From the NCBI RefSeq assembly GCF_004522095.1, contig NZ_SPUI01000009.1, positions 62,001 through 126,000 on the forward strand: 64,000 nucleotides of DNA. Reading direction: 5' to 3'. Position 1 is the first letter of the stretch, and each line of letters begins with the position of its first letter. Of this stretch, positions 54,344 through 62,439 are shown piece by piece. The notes beneath the pieces are model-generated. The model worked only from the letters and a program-made list of their open reading frames with translations. It did no database searches and was not told the DNA's origin. The translations under genes and the position numbers were made by a program. This DNA is from Nocardioides sp. 503 (lineage in GTDB: Bacteria; Actinomycetota; Actinomycetes; Propionibacteriales; Nocardioidaceae).

Positions 54344-54868
54344 ATGCCCGCAGCCCGCTTCGCCGAGCAGCTCAACGTCCAGATCGGCAACGAGCTCGCC
54401 GCGCACAACCAGTACCTCGCCTGCGCCGTCTACTACGACGACAAGACCATGCCGCAGATGGCGGCGTTCTTCTACGCCCAGGCGCTCGAGGAGCGCGACC
54501 ACGCGATGATGATGGTCCAGTACCTCCTCGACACCGACGTGGACGCGGTCATCCCCGGCGTCGAGGCCCCGGTCTCCTCCTTCGCCGACGTCATCGCGCC
54601 CGTGGCGCTCGCCCTGTCACAGGAGAAGCGGGTCACCGAGCAGATCAACGGCCTGCTGCGGATCGCCCGCGAGGAGCACGACTACGCCTCCGAGCAGTTC
54701 ATGCAGTGGTTCATCAAGGAGCAGGTCGAGGAGGTCGCCACCATGAGCGACCTGCTGGCGGTCGTGACCCGCAACCAGAACGACATCGAGGACATCGAGG
54801 AGTACGTCGCCCGCGAGCAGAAGAGCGGCGAGGTCGACCCGACGGCGCCGCGGATCGCCGGCGCCTGA
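54344..54868 (+). CDS. Ferritin
   Basis: A 174-residue non-haem ferritin storing iron as ferric mineral. Ferroxidase ligands are visible: the first-helix Glu in IGNELAAHNQYLACAVYYDD, Glu/His in ALEERDHAMMMVQYL, and later EEHDYASEQFMQWF with the Glu/Gln positions. No haem-binding Met of bacterioferritin is seen at the expected place. ATG at 54344. It is 37 bases behind the four-cysteine gene with no terminator between, so both probably answer to the iron box. Confidence 0.9.
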   Translation: MPAARFAEQLNVQIGNELAAHNQYLACAVYYDDKTMPQMAAFFYAQALEERDHAMMMVQYLLDTDVDAVIPGVEAPVSSFADVIAPVALALSQEKRVTEQINGLLRIAREEHDYASEQFMQWFIKEQVEEVATMSDLLAVVTRNQNDIEDIEEYVAREQKSGEVDPTAPRIAGA

Positions 54869-54913
54869 CCCGACGCCCTCCCCGGGGCGCGACCCGTGGT
54901 GCACACTCGGCGG

Positions 54914-55825
54914 ATGAGCCGAGTGATCGTCGTGGGCGCCGGGGTGGTCGGGCTGACCTGCGCGGTCCGCCTGCTCGAGGCCGGGCACCGCGTCGACGTG
55001 GTCGCCCGCGACCTGCCGCTGGAGACGACGTCGGCCGTGGCGGCGGCACTCTGGTACCCCTACGGCACGCCCGCCGACCCCCGGGTCGCGGCGTGGGCGG
55101 CGCGCTCGTATGAGGTCTTCGAGTCCCTGGCCGCCCGTGAGGCGACCGGCGTACGGATGCTGGAGGGGACCGAGGTCGTCGCACCGGACGCCCCACATCC
55201 GTGGTGGGCCGACGCCGTGCCGTCGCTGAGGCGGGTGGCGGACGGCTGGTCGTTCGTGGCGCCGGTCGCCGAGACGCCCACCTACCTGCGCTGGCTCTCG
55301 GGTCGCGTGGAGGAGCTCGGCGGCACCGTCACGAGGCTCAACCTGAGCGCCCTGCCCGAAGGCGGGGACCTGGTCGTCAACTGCTCCGGCATCGGCTCCC
55401 GCCTGCTCGCCGCCGACCTCTCGGTCACCCCGGCGCGCGGCCAGGTCGTCCACGTCGAGCAGCACGGCCTCGAGCGCTGGTGGCTCGACGCCGGCCCGGA
55501 GCCGCTGTACGTCGTACCGCGGGCCGACGAGATCGTGGTGGGTGGCACCTACGAGGAGGGGGAGTGGAGCCGCACCCCGTCACCCGAGGTGGCCGAGGCG
55601 ATCCTCCAGCGCGCGGCGGTGCTGGTGCCCGAGCTCGCCGACGCCCGGGTGCTGCGGCACCGCGTCGGCCTGCGCCCCGCCCGCTCCGCCGTCCGCGTCG
55701 AGCGCGACGGCCGCGTCGTCCACTGCTACGGCCACGGCGGCGCCGGCGTCACCCTCAGCTGGGGTTGTGCCGACGAGGTCGTCGCGCTGGTCGACTCCGC
55801 GGGAGATTCACCGGGTACCCGGTGA
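54914..55825 (+). CDS. D-amino-acid oxidase family flavoprotein
   Basis: A 303-residue FAD enzyme. The dinucleotide motif VIVVGAGVVGLTCAVRLLE begins at the N-terminus; NCSGIGSRLL and RHRVGLRPARSAVRVE precede the C-terminal GHGGAGVTLSWG signature of D-amino-acid/D-aspartate oxidases. It should oxidise D-amino acids to keto acids, ammonia and peroxide. ATG at 54914. Its last codons run into a 20-base palindrome (55807-55826), so the stop at 55823-55825 is within that repeat. Confidence 0.87.
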   Translation: MSRVIVVGAGVVGLTCAVRLLEAGHRVDVVARDLPLETTSAVAAALWYPYGTPADPRVAAWAARSYEVFESLAAREATGVRMLEGTEVVAPDAPHPWWADAVPSLRRVADGWSFVAPVAETPTYLRWLSGRVEELGGTVTRLNLSALPEGGDLVVNCSGIGSRLLAADLSVTPARGQVVHVEQHGLERWWLDAGPEPLYVVPRADEIVVGGTYEEGEWSRTPSPEVAEAILQRAAVLVPELADARVLRHRVGLRPARSAVRVERDGRVVHCYGHGGAGVTLSWGCADEVVALVDSAGDSPGTR

Positions 55826-55871
55826 AACTCACGCTTCCGGCATGAAACTTCGTACGGGAAGCGTGAGTTTC
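55807..55871. repeat. Palindromic intergenic element
   Basis: TTCACCGGGTACCCGGTGAA (55807-55826) is a perfect 20-base palindrome. It overlaps a second perfect inverted repeat: GAAACTCACGCTTCC (55824-55838) and GGAAGCGTGAGTTTC (55857-55871) with an 18-base loop. The element sits between convergent genes, overlapping the 3' end of the oxidase. It may be a bidirectional terminator or a REP-type repeat, related in style to 4166-4255. Confidence 0.75.
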
Positions 55872-55904
55872 GGGCGGGCAGTGGGGCCGGCGTGGCGTGA
55901 GGGG

Positions 55905-56465
55905 TCAGACTGATCTGGCCCCACGCGAGCGACGCCCACGACGCCGGTGCACGAGCACCGCGAGGAGCACGCCGACCGCGAAGCCCACGAGCAGGCCGAC
56001 GGCCGCGCCCGGGTCGGGGACGACGGCCGCGCCGATGACGGCGCCCAGCACCGCGGTGGCCATCGCGACGAGGGCGAGCACCACCCGGTGGACCACCTCG
56101 CCGAGGAAGACCTGGGTGAACGTCGAGCCGTCGGGCACGGACGCGCCCTGGTCGCCGACCGGCAGCGCCTGGACGACGGCGTCGGGGTTGATCGGCCCGT
56201 AGATGTGGGGGAAGGTCTCGGGGCCCTCGCCGACGCGCTCCTCGATCACGGGCGAGGTGAGGCGGTCGGTGTCGATGACCAGTAGCACGAGCGGCTCGGT
56301 GACGTCGGCGTAGTAGCGCTCGCGCACGCCCTGCCACTGGTCGGCGCGGCTGGCGTGGATGAAGCCCTCCTCGGCGAGCGTGCGGCCGATCGTCGAGGTG
56401 GTGTAGGCGCCGGAGGCGCGGGCGGCGTCCCACTCCGCGACCGTGGCGAGGTGGAAGATCCGCAT
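55905..56465 (-). CDS. DUF952 protein with C-terminal membrane hairpin
   Basis: A 186-residue protein. The N-terminal 110 residues are a DUF952 domain (MRIFHLATVAEWDAARASG, EGFIHASRADQWQGV, FPHIYGPINPDAVV), a glutathione-S-transferase-independent small enzyme-like family of unknown function. Then come two transmembrane helices (VLALVAMATAVLGAVIGAAV and GLLVGFAVGVLLAVLV) and a basic tail, so DUF952 is tethered to the membrane, which is unusual. The start overlaps the nucS stop (TGATG). Confidence 0.82.
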   Translation of the reverse strand: MRIFHLATVAEWDAARASGAYTTSTIGRTLAEEGFIHASRADQWQGVRERYYADVTEPLVLLVIDTDRLTSPVIEERVGEGPETFPHIYGPINPDAVVQALPVGDQGASVPDGSTFTQVFLGEVVHRVVLALVAMATAVLGAVIGAAVVPDPGAAVGLLVGFAVGVLLAVLVHRRRGRRSRGARSV

Positions 56466-57151
56466 CAGAAGAGCCGGTGGCTCGGGTCGTCGAGCCCGCG
56501 GAGGGCGTCGTAGTCGACGACGGCGCAGGCGATGCCGCGGTCGGTGGCGAGGACGCGGGCCTGGGGCTTGATCTCCTGGGCGGCGAAGATCCCGCGGACC
56601 GGGCCGTTGCCGGTGAGCAGTGGGTCGCGGTTGAGGAGCTCGAGGTAGCGGGTGAGCTGCTCGACGCCGTCGATGTCGCCGCGGCGCTTGATCTCGACGG
56701 CCACGCTGACGCCGAGGGCGTCGCGGCACATCAGGTCGACGGGGCCGATGGGCGTGGGGTACTCGCGGCGGACCAGCGTCAGACCCTCCGAGAGCGTCCC
56801 GGGGTGGTCGGCCAGGAGCGCCTGGAGGTGCTTCTCCACGCCGTCCTTCTGCAGACCCGGGTCGATGCCGAGGTCGTGGGAGGAGTCGCTGACGACCTCG
56901 GCGAGCAGGATGCGCAGCGTGTCGTCGGTCTTGGGGTTGGTGACCGTCCACTCCACCTGACCGTCCTCGGTGGTGCCCTCGCGCAGGGTGCACGGCGGCG
57001 ACATCCAGTTGAGCGGCTTGTAGGAGCCGCCGTCGGAGTGGACGAGGACCGAGCCGTCCGCCTTGATCATCAGCACCCGCGTCGCCATCGGCAGGTGCGC
57101 CGTCAGGCGTCCGGCGTAGTCGACCTGGCAGCGCGCTACGACGAGTCTCAC
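56465..57151 (-). CDS. nucS: Mismatch-specific endonuclease NucS (EndoMS)
   Basis: A 228-residue nuclease carrying out non-canonical mismatch repair in actinobacteria, which lack MutS/MutL. N-terminal DNA-binding half: VDYAGRLTAHLPMATRVLM and GSYKPLNWMSPPC. C-terminal RecB-like nuclease: GPVDLMCRDALGVSVAVEIK, with the metal-binding Asp and the E-x-K pair, then RGDIDGVEQLTRYLELL. The C-terminus ends SHRLF, close to the beta-clamp-binding tail. GTG at 57151 (MRLVVARC-type start); TAGATT lies eight bases upstream. Confidence 0.95.
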   Translation of the reverse strand: MRLVVARCQVDYAGRLTAHLPMATRVLMIKADGSVLVHSDGGSYKPLNWMSPPCTLREGTTEDGQVEWTVTNPKTDDTLRILLAEVVSDSSHDLGIDPGLQKDGVEKHLQALLADHPGTLSEGLTLVRREYPTPIGPVDLMCRDALGVSVAVEIKRRGDIDGVEQLTRYLELLNRDPLLTGNGPVRGIFAAQEIKPQARVLATDRGIACAVVDYDALRGLDDPSHRLF

Positions 57152-57159
57152 GGGCGACG

Positions 57160-57169
57160 AATCTACAGT
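57160..57169. promoter_or_regulatory. Overlapping divergent -10 hexamers of nucS and GNAT gene
   Basis: On the minus strand TAGATT (57160-57165) serves nucS; on the plus strand TACAGT (57164-57169) serves the GNAT gene at 57177. They overlap by two bases, and only 25 bases separate the two start codons, so the two promoters should exclude each other. Confidence 0.55.
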
Positions 57170-57176
57170 GGTCCCC

Positions 57177-57719
57177 GTGACCGACCACCAGGGTGCCGTG
57201 ACCGTCCGGCACGCCCGCGCCGCCGACCTGCTCCACCTGCGTGCGATCGAGGACGCCGGCGTGACGCTGTTCGAGACGGCGTTCGGCGACCTGAGCGGCG
57301 ACGCACTGTCCTCGCCGGCGCCCGACGGCCGCGACCGGGTGGGCGAGCCGGGCTTCCTGCTGGTGACCGGGGAGGTGGGGGAGCCGACCGGCTTCGCCCA
57401 CGTCACGTACGTCGACGGCTCGGCGCACCTCGCGCAGCTGTCGGTCCACCCGGAGCGGATGCGCCAGGGCCTCGGGTCGGCGCTGGTCCGGGAGGCCATG
57501 CGCGAGGCGTGGCACGCCGGCTACGAGCGGATGTCGCTGACGACGTACCGCGACCTCTCCTTCAACGGCCCCTTCTACGCCCGCCTGGGGTTCGTGGAGG
57601 AGAGCCGACCCGAGCCCTTCGAGACCCGCCAGCGCGAGCACGAGATCGCCCTCGGGCTGGACCGGCACGGCCCGCGCGTGGTGATGTCGACCCGTCTCCA
57701 GCGACCCGCGAGGCCGTAA
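57177..57719 (+). CDS. GNAT family N-acetyltransferase
   Basis: A 180-residue single GNAT domain with the acetyl-CoA loop LSVHPERMRQGLGSALVREA and the C-terminal FNGPFYARLGFVEESR. Acceptor unknown. GTG 57177 is preferred over GTG 57168 because the latter would fall within the -10 hexamer. Confidence 0.83.
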   Translation: MTDHQGAVTVRHARAADLLHLRAIEDAGVTLFETAFGDLSGDALSSPAPDGRDRVGEPGFLLVTGEVGEPTGFAHVTYVDGSAHLAQLSVHPERMRQGLGSALVREAMREAWHAGYERMSLTTYRDLSFNGPFYARLGFVEESRPEPFETRQREHEIALGLDRHGPRVVMSTRLQRPARP

Positions 57720-57756
57720 GTTACTGGTGAGTTACCCCACAGCCCGGGGCCTGTGG
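57720..57756. promoter_or_regulatory. Inverted repeats before the hydroxyacyl-CoA dehydrogenase
   Basis: GTTACTGGTGAGTTAC (57720-57735) is a GTnACT-N4-AGTnAC inverted repeat that starts right after the GNAT stop. CCACAG...CTGTGG (57737-57742, 57751-57756) follows. Such TTACT/AGTAA-type sites are typical operators of TetR-type fatty acid degradation repressors; the actual regulator is not known. Confidence 0.45.
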
Positions 57757-57776
57757 ACCGTGCGATGATGCGCGCC

Positions 57777-59579
57777 ATGACGAGCACGCCTGAGACCTCC
57801 GCCCGCACGTTCACGACGATCGGCGTCGTCGGACTCGGCACGATGGGCGCCGGGATCGCCGAGGTCTTCGCCCGCCACGGCTTCACCGTCGTGGGCGTCG
57901 AGCAGAGTGACGAGGGCCTCGAGCGCGGCCGCCAGCACCTGGCCAACTCGACCGACCGCGCCGTCAGGCGCGAGAAGCTCTCCGAGGCCGAGCAGGCCGA
58001 GCTCCTGGGGCGGATCACGTTCACGACCTCGCTGGCCGACCTCGCCGACGCCGACTTCGTCATCGAGGCGGTCGTGGAGTCGCTGGCGACCAAGAAGGCG
58101 ATCTTCACCGAGCTCGACTCGATCGTCTCCGGCGAGGCCATCCTGGCCACCAACACCTCCTCGCTCTCGGTCACCGAGATCTCCACCGCCAACTCCTCGC
58201 CGGGCCGCGTCGTCGGCGTCCACTTCTTCAACCCCGCGCCGGTGCAGAACCTCGTCGAGATCGTGCGGACCGTCGTGACGGAGCCGGCGGTTCTCGACGA
58301 CGTCCAGGGCCTGGTTGCGCAGCTGGGCAAGAGCCCCGTGGTCTGCGGCGACAAGGCGGGCTTCATCGCCAACACGCTGCTGTTCGGCTACCTCAACCAC
58401 GCCGCGTCGATGTTCGAGGGCCGCTACGCCTCGCGCGAGGACATCGACGCCGCCATGCGCTTCGGCTGCGGCTACCCGATGGGGCCGCTGGCGCTGCTCG
58501 ACCTGATCGGCCTCGACACCGCCTACGAGATCCTCGAGACGATGTACCGCCAGGGCCGCGACCGCCTGCACGCGCCGACCCCGGTCCTCAAGCAGATGGT
58601 CATGGCCGGACTGCTGGGCCGCAAGACCGGGCGCGGCTTCTACACCTACGAGGGCCCCGACAGCCCGGTGGTCGTCGACGACGACAAGACGCCGTCCGCC
58701 GACGAGCAGCCGCAGCTGCGCCACGAGATCCGGCAGGTCGGCGTCGTCGGCACCGGCACGATGGCCAGCGGGATCGTGGAGGTCTTCGCCAAGGCCGGCT
58801 ACGACGTGCGCTACGTCGGTCGCAGCGCCGACAAGGTCGCCGGCGTCACCGCGACGATCACCAAGAGCTTCGACAAGCAGATCCAGCGCGGCAAGGCCAC
58901 CGAGGAGGCCAAGGCCGAGGTGCTCGGACGCGTCAGCGGGTCCACCAGCCTCGACGACCTCGCCTCGGTCGACCTCGTCGTCGAGGCGATCGCCGAGGAC
59001 CTCGCCATCAAGACCACGCTCTTCGAGAACCTCGACGAGATCTGCAAGCAGGGCGCCATCCTCGCCACGACCACCTCGAGCCTGCCCATCATCGCGATGG
59101 CCAAGGTGACCAGCCGCCCGCAGGACGTCGTCGGGATGCACTTCTTCAACCCCGCGACGGTGATGAAGCTGGTGGAGGTCGTCTCCACGGTCGCCACGTC
59201 CGAGGACGTCACCGAGACCACCCGCGCCCTGTGCGCGAAGGTCGGCAAGGTGGCGGTGTCCTGCGGCGACCGGGCCGGCTTCATCGTCAACGCCCTGCTG
59301 TTCCCCTACCTCAACGACGCGGTCAAGATGCTCGAGGCGCACTACGCCACCGCCGACGACATCGACCTGGCGATGAAGCAGGGCTGTGCGCTGCCGATGG
59401 GCCCCTTCGAGCTGCTCGACGTGGTGGGCAACGACGTCTCGCTGGCCATCCAGCGCGAGCTCTACCTGGAGTTCCGCGAGCCGGGCTTCGCGCCGGCCCC
59501 GCTGCTCGAGCACCTGGTCACCGCCGGCTACCTCGGCCGCAAGACCAAGCGCGGCTTCCGCGACTACAGCCAGCGCTAG
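57777..59579 (+). CDS. Tandem-fused 3-hydroxyacyl-CoA dehydrogenase (two 3HCDH units)
   Basis: A 600-residue protein made of two full 3-hydroxyacyl-CoA dehydrogenase units. Unit 1 has GVVGLGTMGAGIAEVF, GVHFFNPAPVQNLVE and GDKAGFIANTLLFGYLN; unit 2 has GVVGTGTMASGIVEVF, GMHFFNPATVMKLVE and GDRAGFIVNALLFPYLN. The catalytic His and following Asn are kept in both, joined by a short acidic linker near residue 300. It should oxidise 3-hydroxyacyl-CoA (probably 3-hydroxybutyryl-CoA) with NAD in beta oxidation. ATG at 57777; the 3' end overlaps the next gene by CTAG. Confidence 0.9.
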   Translation: MTSTPETSARTFTTIGVVGLGTMGAGIAEVFARHGFTVVGVEQSDEGLERGRQHLANSTDRAVRREKLSEAEQAELLGRITFTTSLADLADADFVIEAVVESLATKKAIFTELDSIVSGEAILATNTSSLSVTEISTANSSPGRVVGVHFFNPAPVQNLVEIVRTVVTEPAVLDDVQGLVAQLGKSPVVCGDKAGFIANTLLFGYLNHAASMFEGRYASREDIDAAMRFGCGYPMGPLALLDLIGLDTAYEILETMYRQGRDRLHAPTPVLKQMVMAGLLGRKTGRGFYTYEGPDSPVVVDDDKTPSADEQPQLRHEIRQVGVVGTGTMASGIVEVFAKAGYDVRYVGRSADKVAGVTATITKSFDKQIQRGKATEEAKAEVLGRVSGSTSLDDLASVDLVVEAIAEDLAIKTTLFENLDEICKQGAILATTTSSLPIIAMAKVTSRPQDVVGMHFFNPATVMKLVEVVSTVATSEDVTETTRALCAKVGKVAVSCGDRAGFIVNALLFPYLNDAVKMLEAHYATADDIDLAMKQGCALPMGPFELLDVVGNDVSLAIQRELYLEFREPGFAPAPLLEHLVTAGYLGRKTKRGFRDYSQR

Positions 59580-60514
59580 AGGCCGACCCGCAGCGTCAGC
59601 ATCGGCGAGGCGGCCGCCGGGTCGTCCTCGTCGACGACGGCGACCACGCGGCCGCCCGTGGGGTCCCAGCGGTCCAGTGTCAGGCCCTCGACCTTGGCGA
59701 CGCGCCCAGCGAGGAGAGGCAGCGGCGTCACCGCGCGCACCTCGTGGTCGTCCACGACGGCGAGCGCCGATCCGACGACCGGCCCGTCGTCGTAGGCGTC
59801 GGGGCTGTCCTCGGCCGCCGCGCTCACCAGCACGGTGCCGTCGGGCAGTGCGACGGCGTCGGTGACGGCCAGCCCCACACCTCCGACGGCGCCCAGCTCA
59901 TAGCGTCGTACGGCGGTCGGGTGCAGGTCGGCGGGGCCGGCGGTCCTGGCGCGGCCGGCGACCGTGGCCACCAGCCGGGCCAGGTCCAGGTCGACGCTGC
60001 TGCTGGGGAGCCCGGCGGCGGGCAGGCCGCGGTGGAACCACCGCAGCGTGCCGTCCAGGACGCAGGCGCCCTCGAGGTTCAGCTGGCCGGGTGCCAGCCC
60101 GAGGAGCACGCTCACCCGGTCGTAGAGGGGGGTGAGGTCGCGCGCGAGCGTCCAGGGCGTGCCCTGGCGCAGCCCGACGAGCACCGCCTGCGTGCGGGCC
60201 GGGGTGGACCCGGAGCCCAACAGCAGCACCGCGGCCTCGCCGTCGAGCTCGACCTGGACGGCCGCCTCCAGGTCGGGCTTCAGGTGCTTGGTGCCCTCGG
60301 CGGGGGAGAAGGTGTCGTGGCCGGCCACCGGCGGCAGCAGCCGGACCGGAGTGCCCGCACGCGTGCCCGCGCCCGGACGCAGCCAGCAGCCGACGGTGGC
60401 GTCGTCCTGCGCGACGAGCAGGCCGTCGCCGAGGCGGGCGACGGCCGAGGCCGCGCGCACCGGCGCCCCGTCCTCGAAGCGCAGGGACGTCGCGGCCTCG
60501 AGGTCGACGTGCAC
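59576..60514 (-). CDS. Hypothetical protein, possible beta-propeller
   Basis: A 312-residue soluble protein I do not recognise with confidence. It is rich in short strands with GD/DG turns (RLGDGLLVAQDDATVG, LPDGTVLVSAAAEDSPDAYD, VVAVVDEDDPAAASP), as in a beta propeller, and lacks a signal peptide. It is separated by one base from the SRPBCC gene and co-transcribed with it. Confidence 0.65.
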   Translation of the reverse strand: MHVDLEAATSLRFEDGAPVRAASAVARLGDGLLVAQDDATVGCWLRPGAGTRAGTPVRLLPPVAGHDTFSPAEGTKHLKPDLEAAVQVELDGEAAVLLLGSGSTPARTQAVLVGLRQGTPWTLARDLTPLYDRVSVLLGLAPGQLNLEGACVLDGTLRWFHRGLPAAGLPSSSVDLDLARLVATVAGRARTAGPADLHPTAVRRYELGAVGGVGLAVTDAVALPDGTVLVSAAAEDSPDAYDDGPVVGSALAVVDDHEVRAVTPLPLLAGRVAKVEGLTLDRWDPTGGRVVAVVDEDDPAAASPMLTLRVGL

Positions 60515-60515
60515 G

Positions 60516-61004
60516 TCAGCCTTGTGGGTAGCCGCGCCGCACGGTGCGGTCCAGGATGCCGAGCGTGCCGCGCAGGGCGTTCTCGGTGAGCACGGGGAAG
60601 ATGCCCGAGTTGCGCCACTCCGGCGCGATGGTGGACCAGTCGTAGAACGACGTCACCCGGGTGCCGCCGGACTCCTCGTCCGGCTCGAGGCGGTAGCCGT
60701 AGACGTGGCCGATCTGCGGGCGGATCCGGCCCAGCACCGTCCACGAGATGAGCCGGTCGGGCTCGAAGTCGCGGATCGTGACGGTGACGTCGTAGCGCCC
60801 CATCTCGGGGTAGTCGTTGAGCGCCTCGCGGTCCATGTGCACGACGAAGCTGTCGCCGGCGGCCCGCACCGGGTCGCCCTCGGCGTCCTGGAGCATCCCG
60901 GAGGAGTCGATCGCGACGTGGCCCTGCGGGTCGCAGAGCAGGGCGAAGATGTCGGCCGCGGGGGCGGCCACGAGGCGCTCGGCCTCCAGTCGGGTGTCGG
61001 TCAC
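60516..61004 (-). CDS. SRPBCC family protein (START/Bet v1-like)
   Basis: A 162-residue SRPBCC-fold protein. It starts with TRLEAERLVAAPAADIFALL, the first strand and helix of the family, and ends with NALRGTLGILDRTVRRG. Such proteins bind hydrophobic ligands or act as cyclases; no catalytic residue is identifiable. GTG at 61004 is chosen, with CATGAT six bases upstream; the divergent GNAT gene starts 25 bases away. Confidence 0.77.
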   Translation of the reverse strand: MTDTRLEAERLVAAPAADIFALLCDPQGHVAIDSSGMLQDAEGDPVRAAGDSFVVHMDREALNDYPEMGRYDVTVTIRDFEPDRLISWTVLGRIRPQIGHVYGYRLEPDEESGGTRVTSFYDWSTIAPEWRNSGIFPVLTENALRGTLGILDRTVRRGYPQG

Positions 61005-61029
61005 GCCGCGATCATGCCAGCATCGCCCC

Positions 61030-61662
61030 ATGACGACGCCCGACCTCGCCCACCTCGTCGACCGGTGGGTGGAGGGCTTCGCCCGCTCGCGCCAGGTCGC
61101 CTACGCCCGCTACGGCGACGTCTTCGAGGTGGAGGTCGAGGACGGCGGACGCCGGATGGAGCTGGTCCTGACCGAGCCGACGCCCGAGCTGCTCGAGGCC
61201 ACGGCGGCGAGGGCGGCGCTGGCGCCCGACGTCTGGGTGACCGCCTTCTCGCTCGATCCCGGCGAGCACCCGGCGCCGAAGGGCATGCGGAGGCAGCTCG
61301 ACGACGAGGTGCTCATGACCCGCCGGCTCGTGGGGGACCGGGTCGCTCCGAGCGGCGTCGACCTGGAGCCGCACGGGCACCGCCTGCAAGCCGTGGTCCG
61401 CGCCGACGGGGACGTCGCGGCCAGCGGCTGGGTGGCGGTGCTGGGCGAGCACGCGATCTTCGACCGCATCGGGACGACGCCCGGCCACCGACGCCGCGGG
61501 CACGCGAGCCGGGTCATGCAGGCACTGGAGGGCTGGGCGCTGGCGAACGGGGCACGCACCGGGCTGCTGGCCGCGTCACCCGAGGGCCAGGCCCTCTACG
61601 CACGCCTCGGCTGGGACGTCGCGGCGGGCATGACCACCTGGTGCGGTGAGGGCACGCCCTAG
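61030..61662 (+). CDS. GNAT family N-acetyltransferase
   Basis: A 210-residue protein. The C-terminal half is a GNAT domain with RIGTTPGHRRRGHASRVMQAL and the QALYARLGWDV end; the N-terminal 90 residues are an extra region that may set specificity. ATG at 61030. Its stop TAG (61660-61662) coincides with the -10 hexamer of the next gene. Confidence 0.8.
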   Translation: MTTPDLAHLVDRWVEGFARSRQVAYARYGDVFEVEVEDGGRRMELVLTEPTPELLEATAARAALAPDVWVTAFSLDPGEHPAPKGMRRQLDDEVLMTRRLVGDRVAPSGVDLEPHGHRLQAVVRADGDVAASGWVAVLGEHAIFDRIGTTPGHRRRGHASRVMQALEGWALANGARTGLLAASPEGQALYARLGWDVAAGMTTWCGEGTP

Positions 61663-61671
61663 GCTCGCACC

Positions 61672-62439
61672 ATGCGCCGTACCGCTCTGCTGCTGCTCCT
61701 GCTCGTCGGTCTCCTCGCCGGACCCGCCGCTCCGTCCTCCGCCGACGTCGAGCGGCTCCCGACCGGCACGGACGTCGACTACCAGCTCGGCGGGCCGAAG
61801 CAGCTCCCGGCGCACGTCGGGATCATCGTGCGCGACCGCACCGAGAAGCCGGCCGCGGGGCGCTACAACGTCTGCTACGTCAACGGCTTCCAGACCCAGC
61901 CGGACGCCAAGCGCTTCTGGCGCCGGCACTGGTCCCTGGTGCTGAAGCGCGGCGGCCGTGCGGTCGTCGACGAGGCGTGGGGCGAGTGGCTGCTCGACCT
62001 GCGCACGGCGCGGAAGCGGAAGGCGATCGCGCGGATCGTCGGACGCTGGACCGCCGGCTGCGCGGCCGACGGCTTCGACGCGGTGGAGTACGACAACCTG
62101 GACTCGTTCAGCCGCAGTCACCGGCTCCTGAAGCGGCGCCACGCCGTGGCCTTCGCCCGGCTGCTGGTGCGCCGGGCGCACGCGGAGGGACTGGCGGCCG
62201 GGCAGAAGAACCTCGCCGACTACGACGGCACGGCCGTCGGCTTCGACTTCGCGGTCTCGGAGGAGTGCGGCCGCTACGCCGAGTGCGGCGACTACGTCGA
62301 CCACTACGGCGACCAGGTGCTGATGATCGAGTACCGCCGGGCCGACTTCCGGCGGGCCTGCCGTCGTCACGGCGACGACGTGGCCATCGTGCTGCGCGAC
62401 CGCGCCCTGAGCCGCAACGGCGTGCACGCATGGTGCTGA
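61672..62439 (+). CDS. Secreted GH114-type endo-alpha-1,4-polygalactosaminidase-like protein
   Basis: A 255-residue exported TIM-barrel hydrolase. A signal peptide (MRRTALLLLLLVGLLAGPAA) is followed by the GH114 pattern: YNVCYVNGFQTQPDA, VVDEAWGEWLLDLR, DGFDAVEYDNLDSF and GQKNLADYDGTAVGFDFAVS. The family cleaves galactosaminogalactan-type polymers; the actual substrate is unproven. TAGGCT (61660-61665) is six bases before ATG. It overlaps the downstream hydrolase by 10 bases. Confidence 0.82.
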   Translation: MRRTALLLLLLVGLLAGPAAPSSADVERLPTGTDVDYQLGGPKQLPAHVGIIVRDRTEKPAAGRYNVCYVNGFQTQPDAKRFWRRHWSLVLKRGGRAVVDEAWGEWLLDLRTARKRKAIARIVGRWTAGCAADGFDAVEYDNLDSFSRSHRLLKRRHAVAFARLLVRRAHAEGLAAGQKNLADYDGTAVGFDFAVSEECGRYAECGDYVDHYGDQVLMIEYRRADFRRACRRHGDDVAIVLRDRALSRNGVHAWC

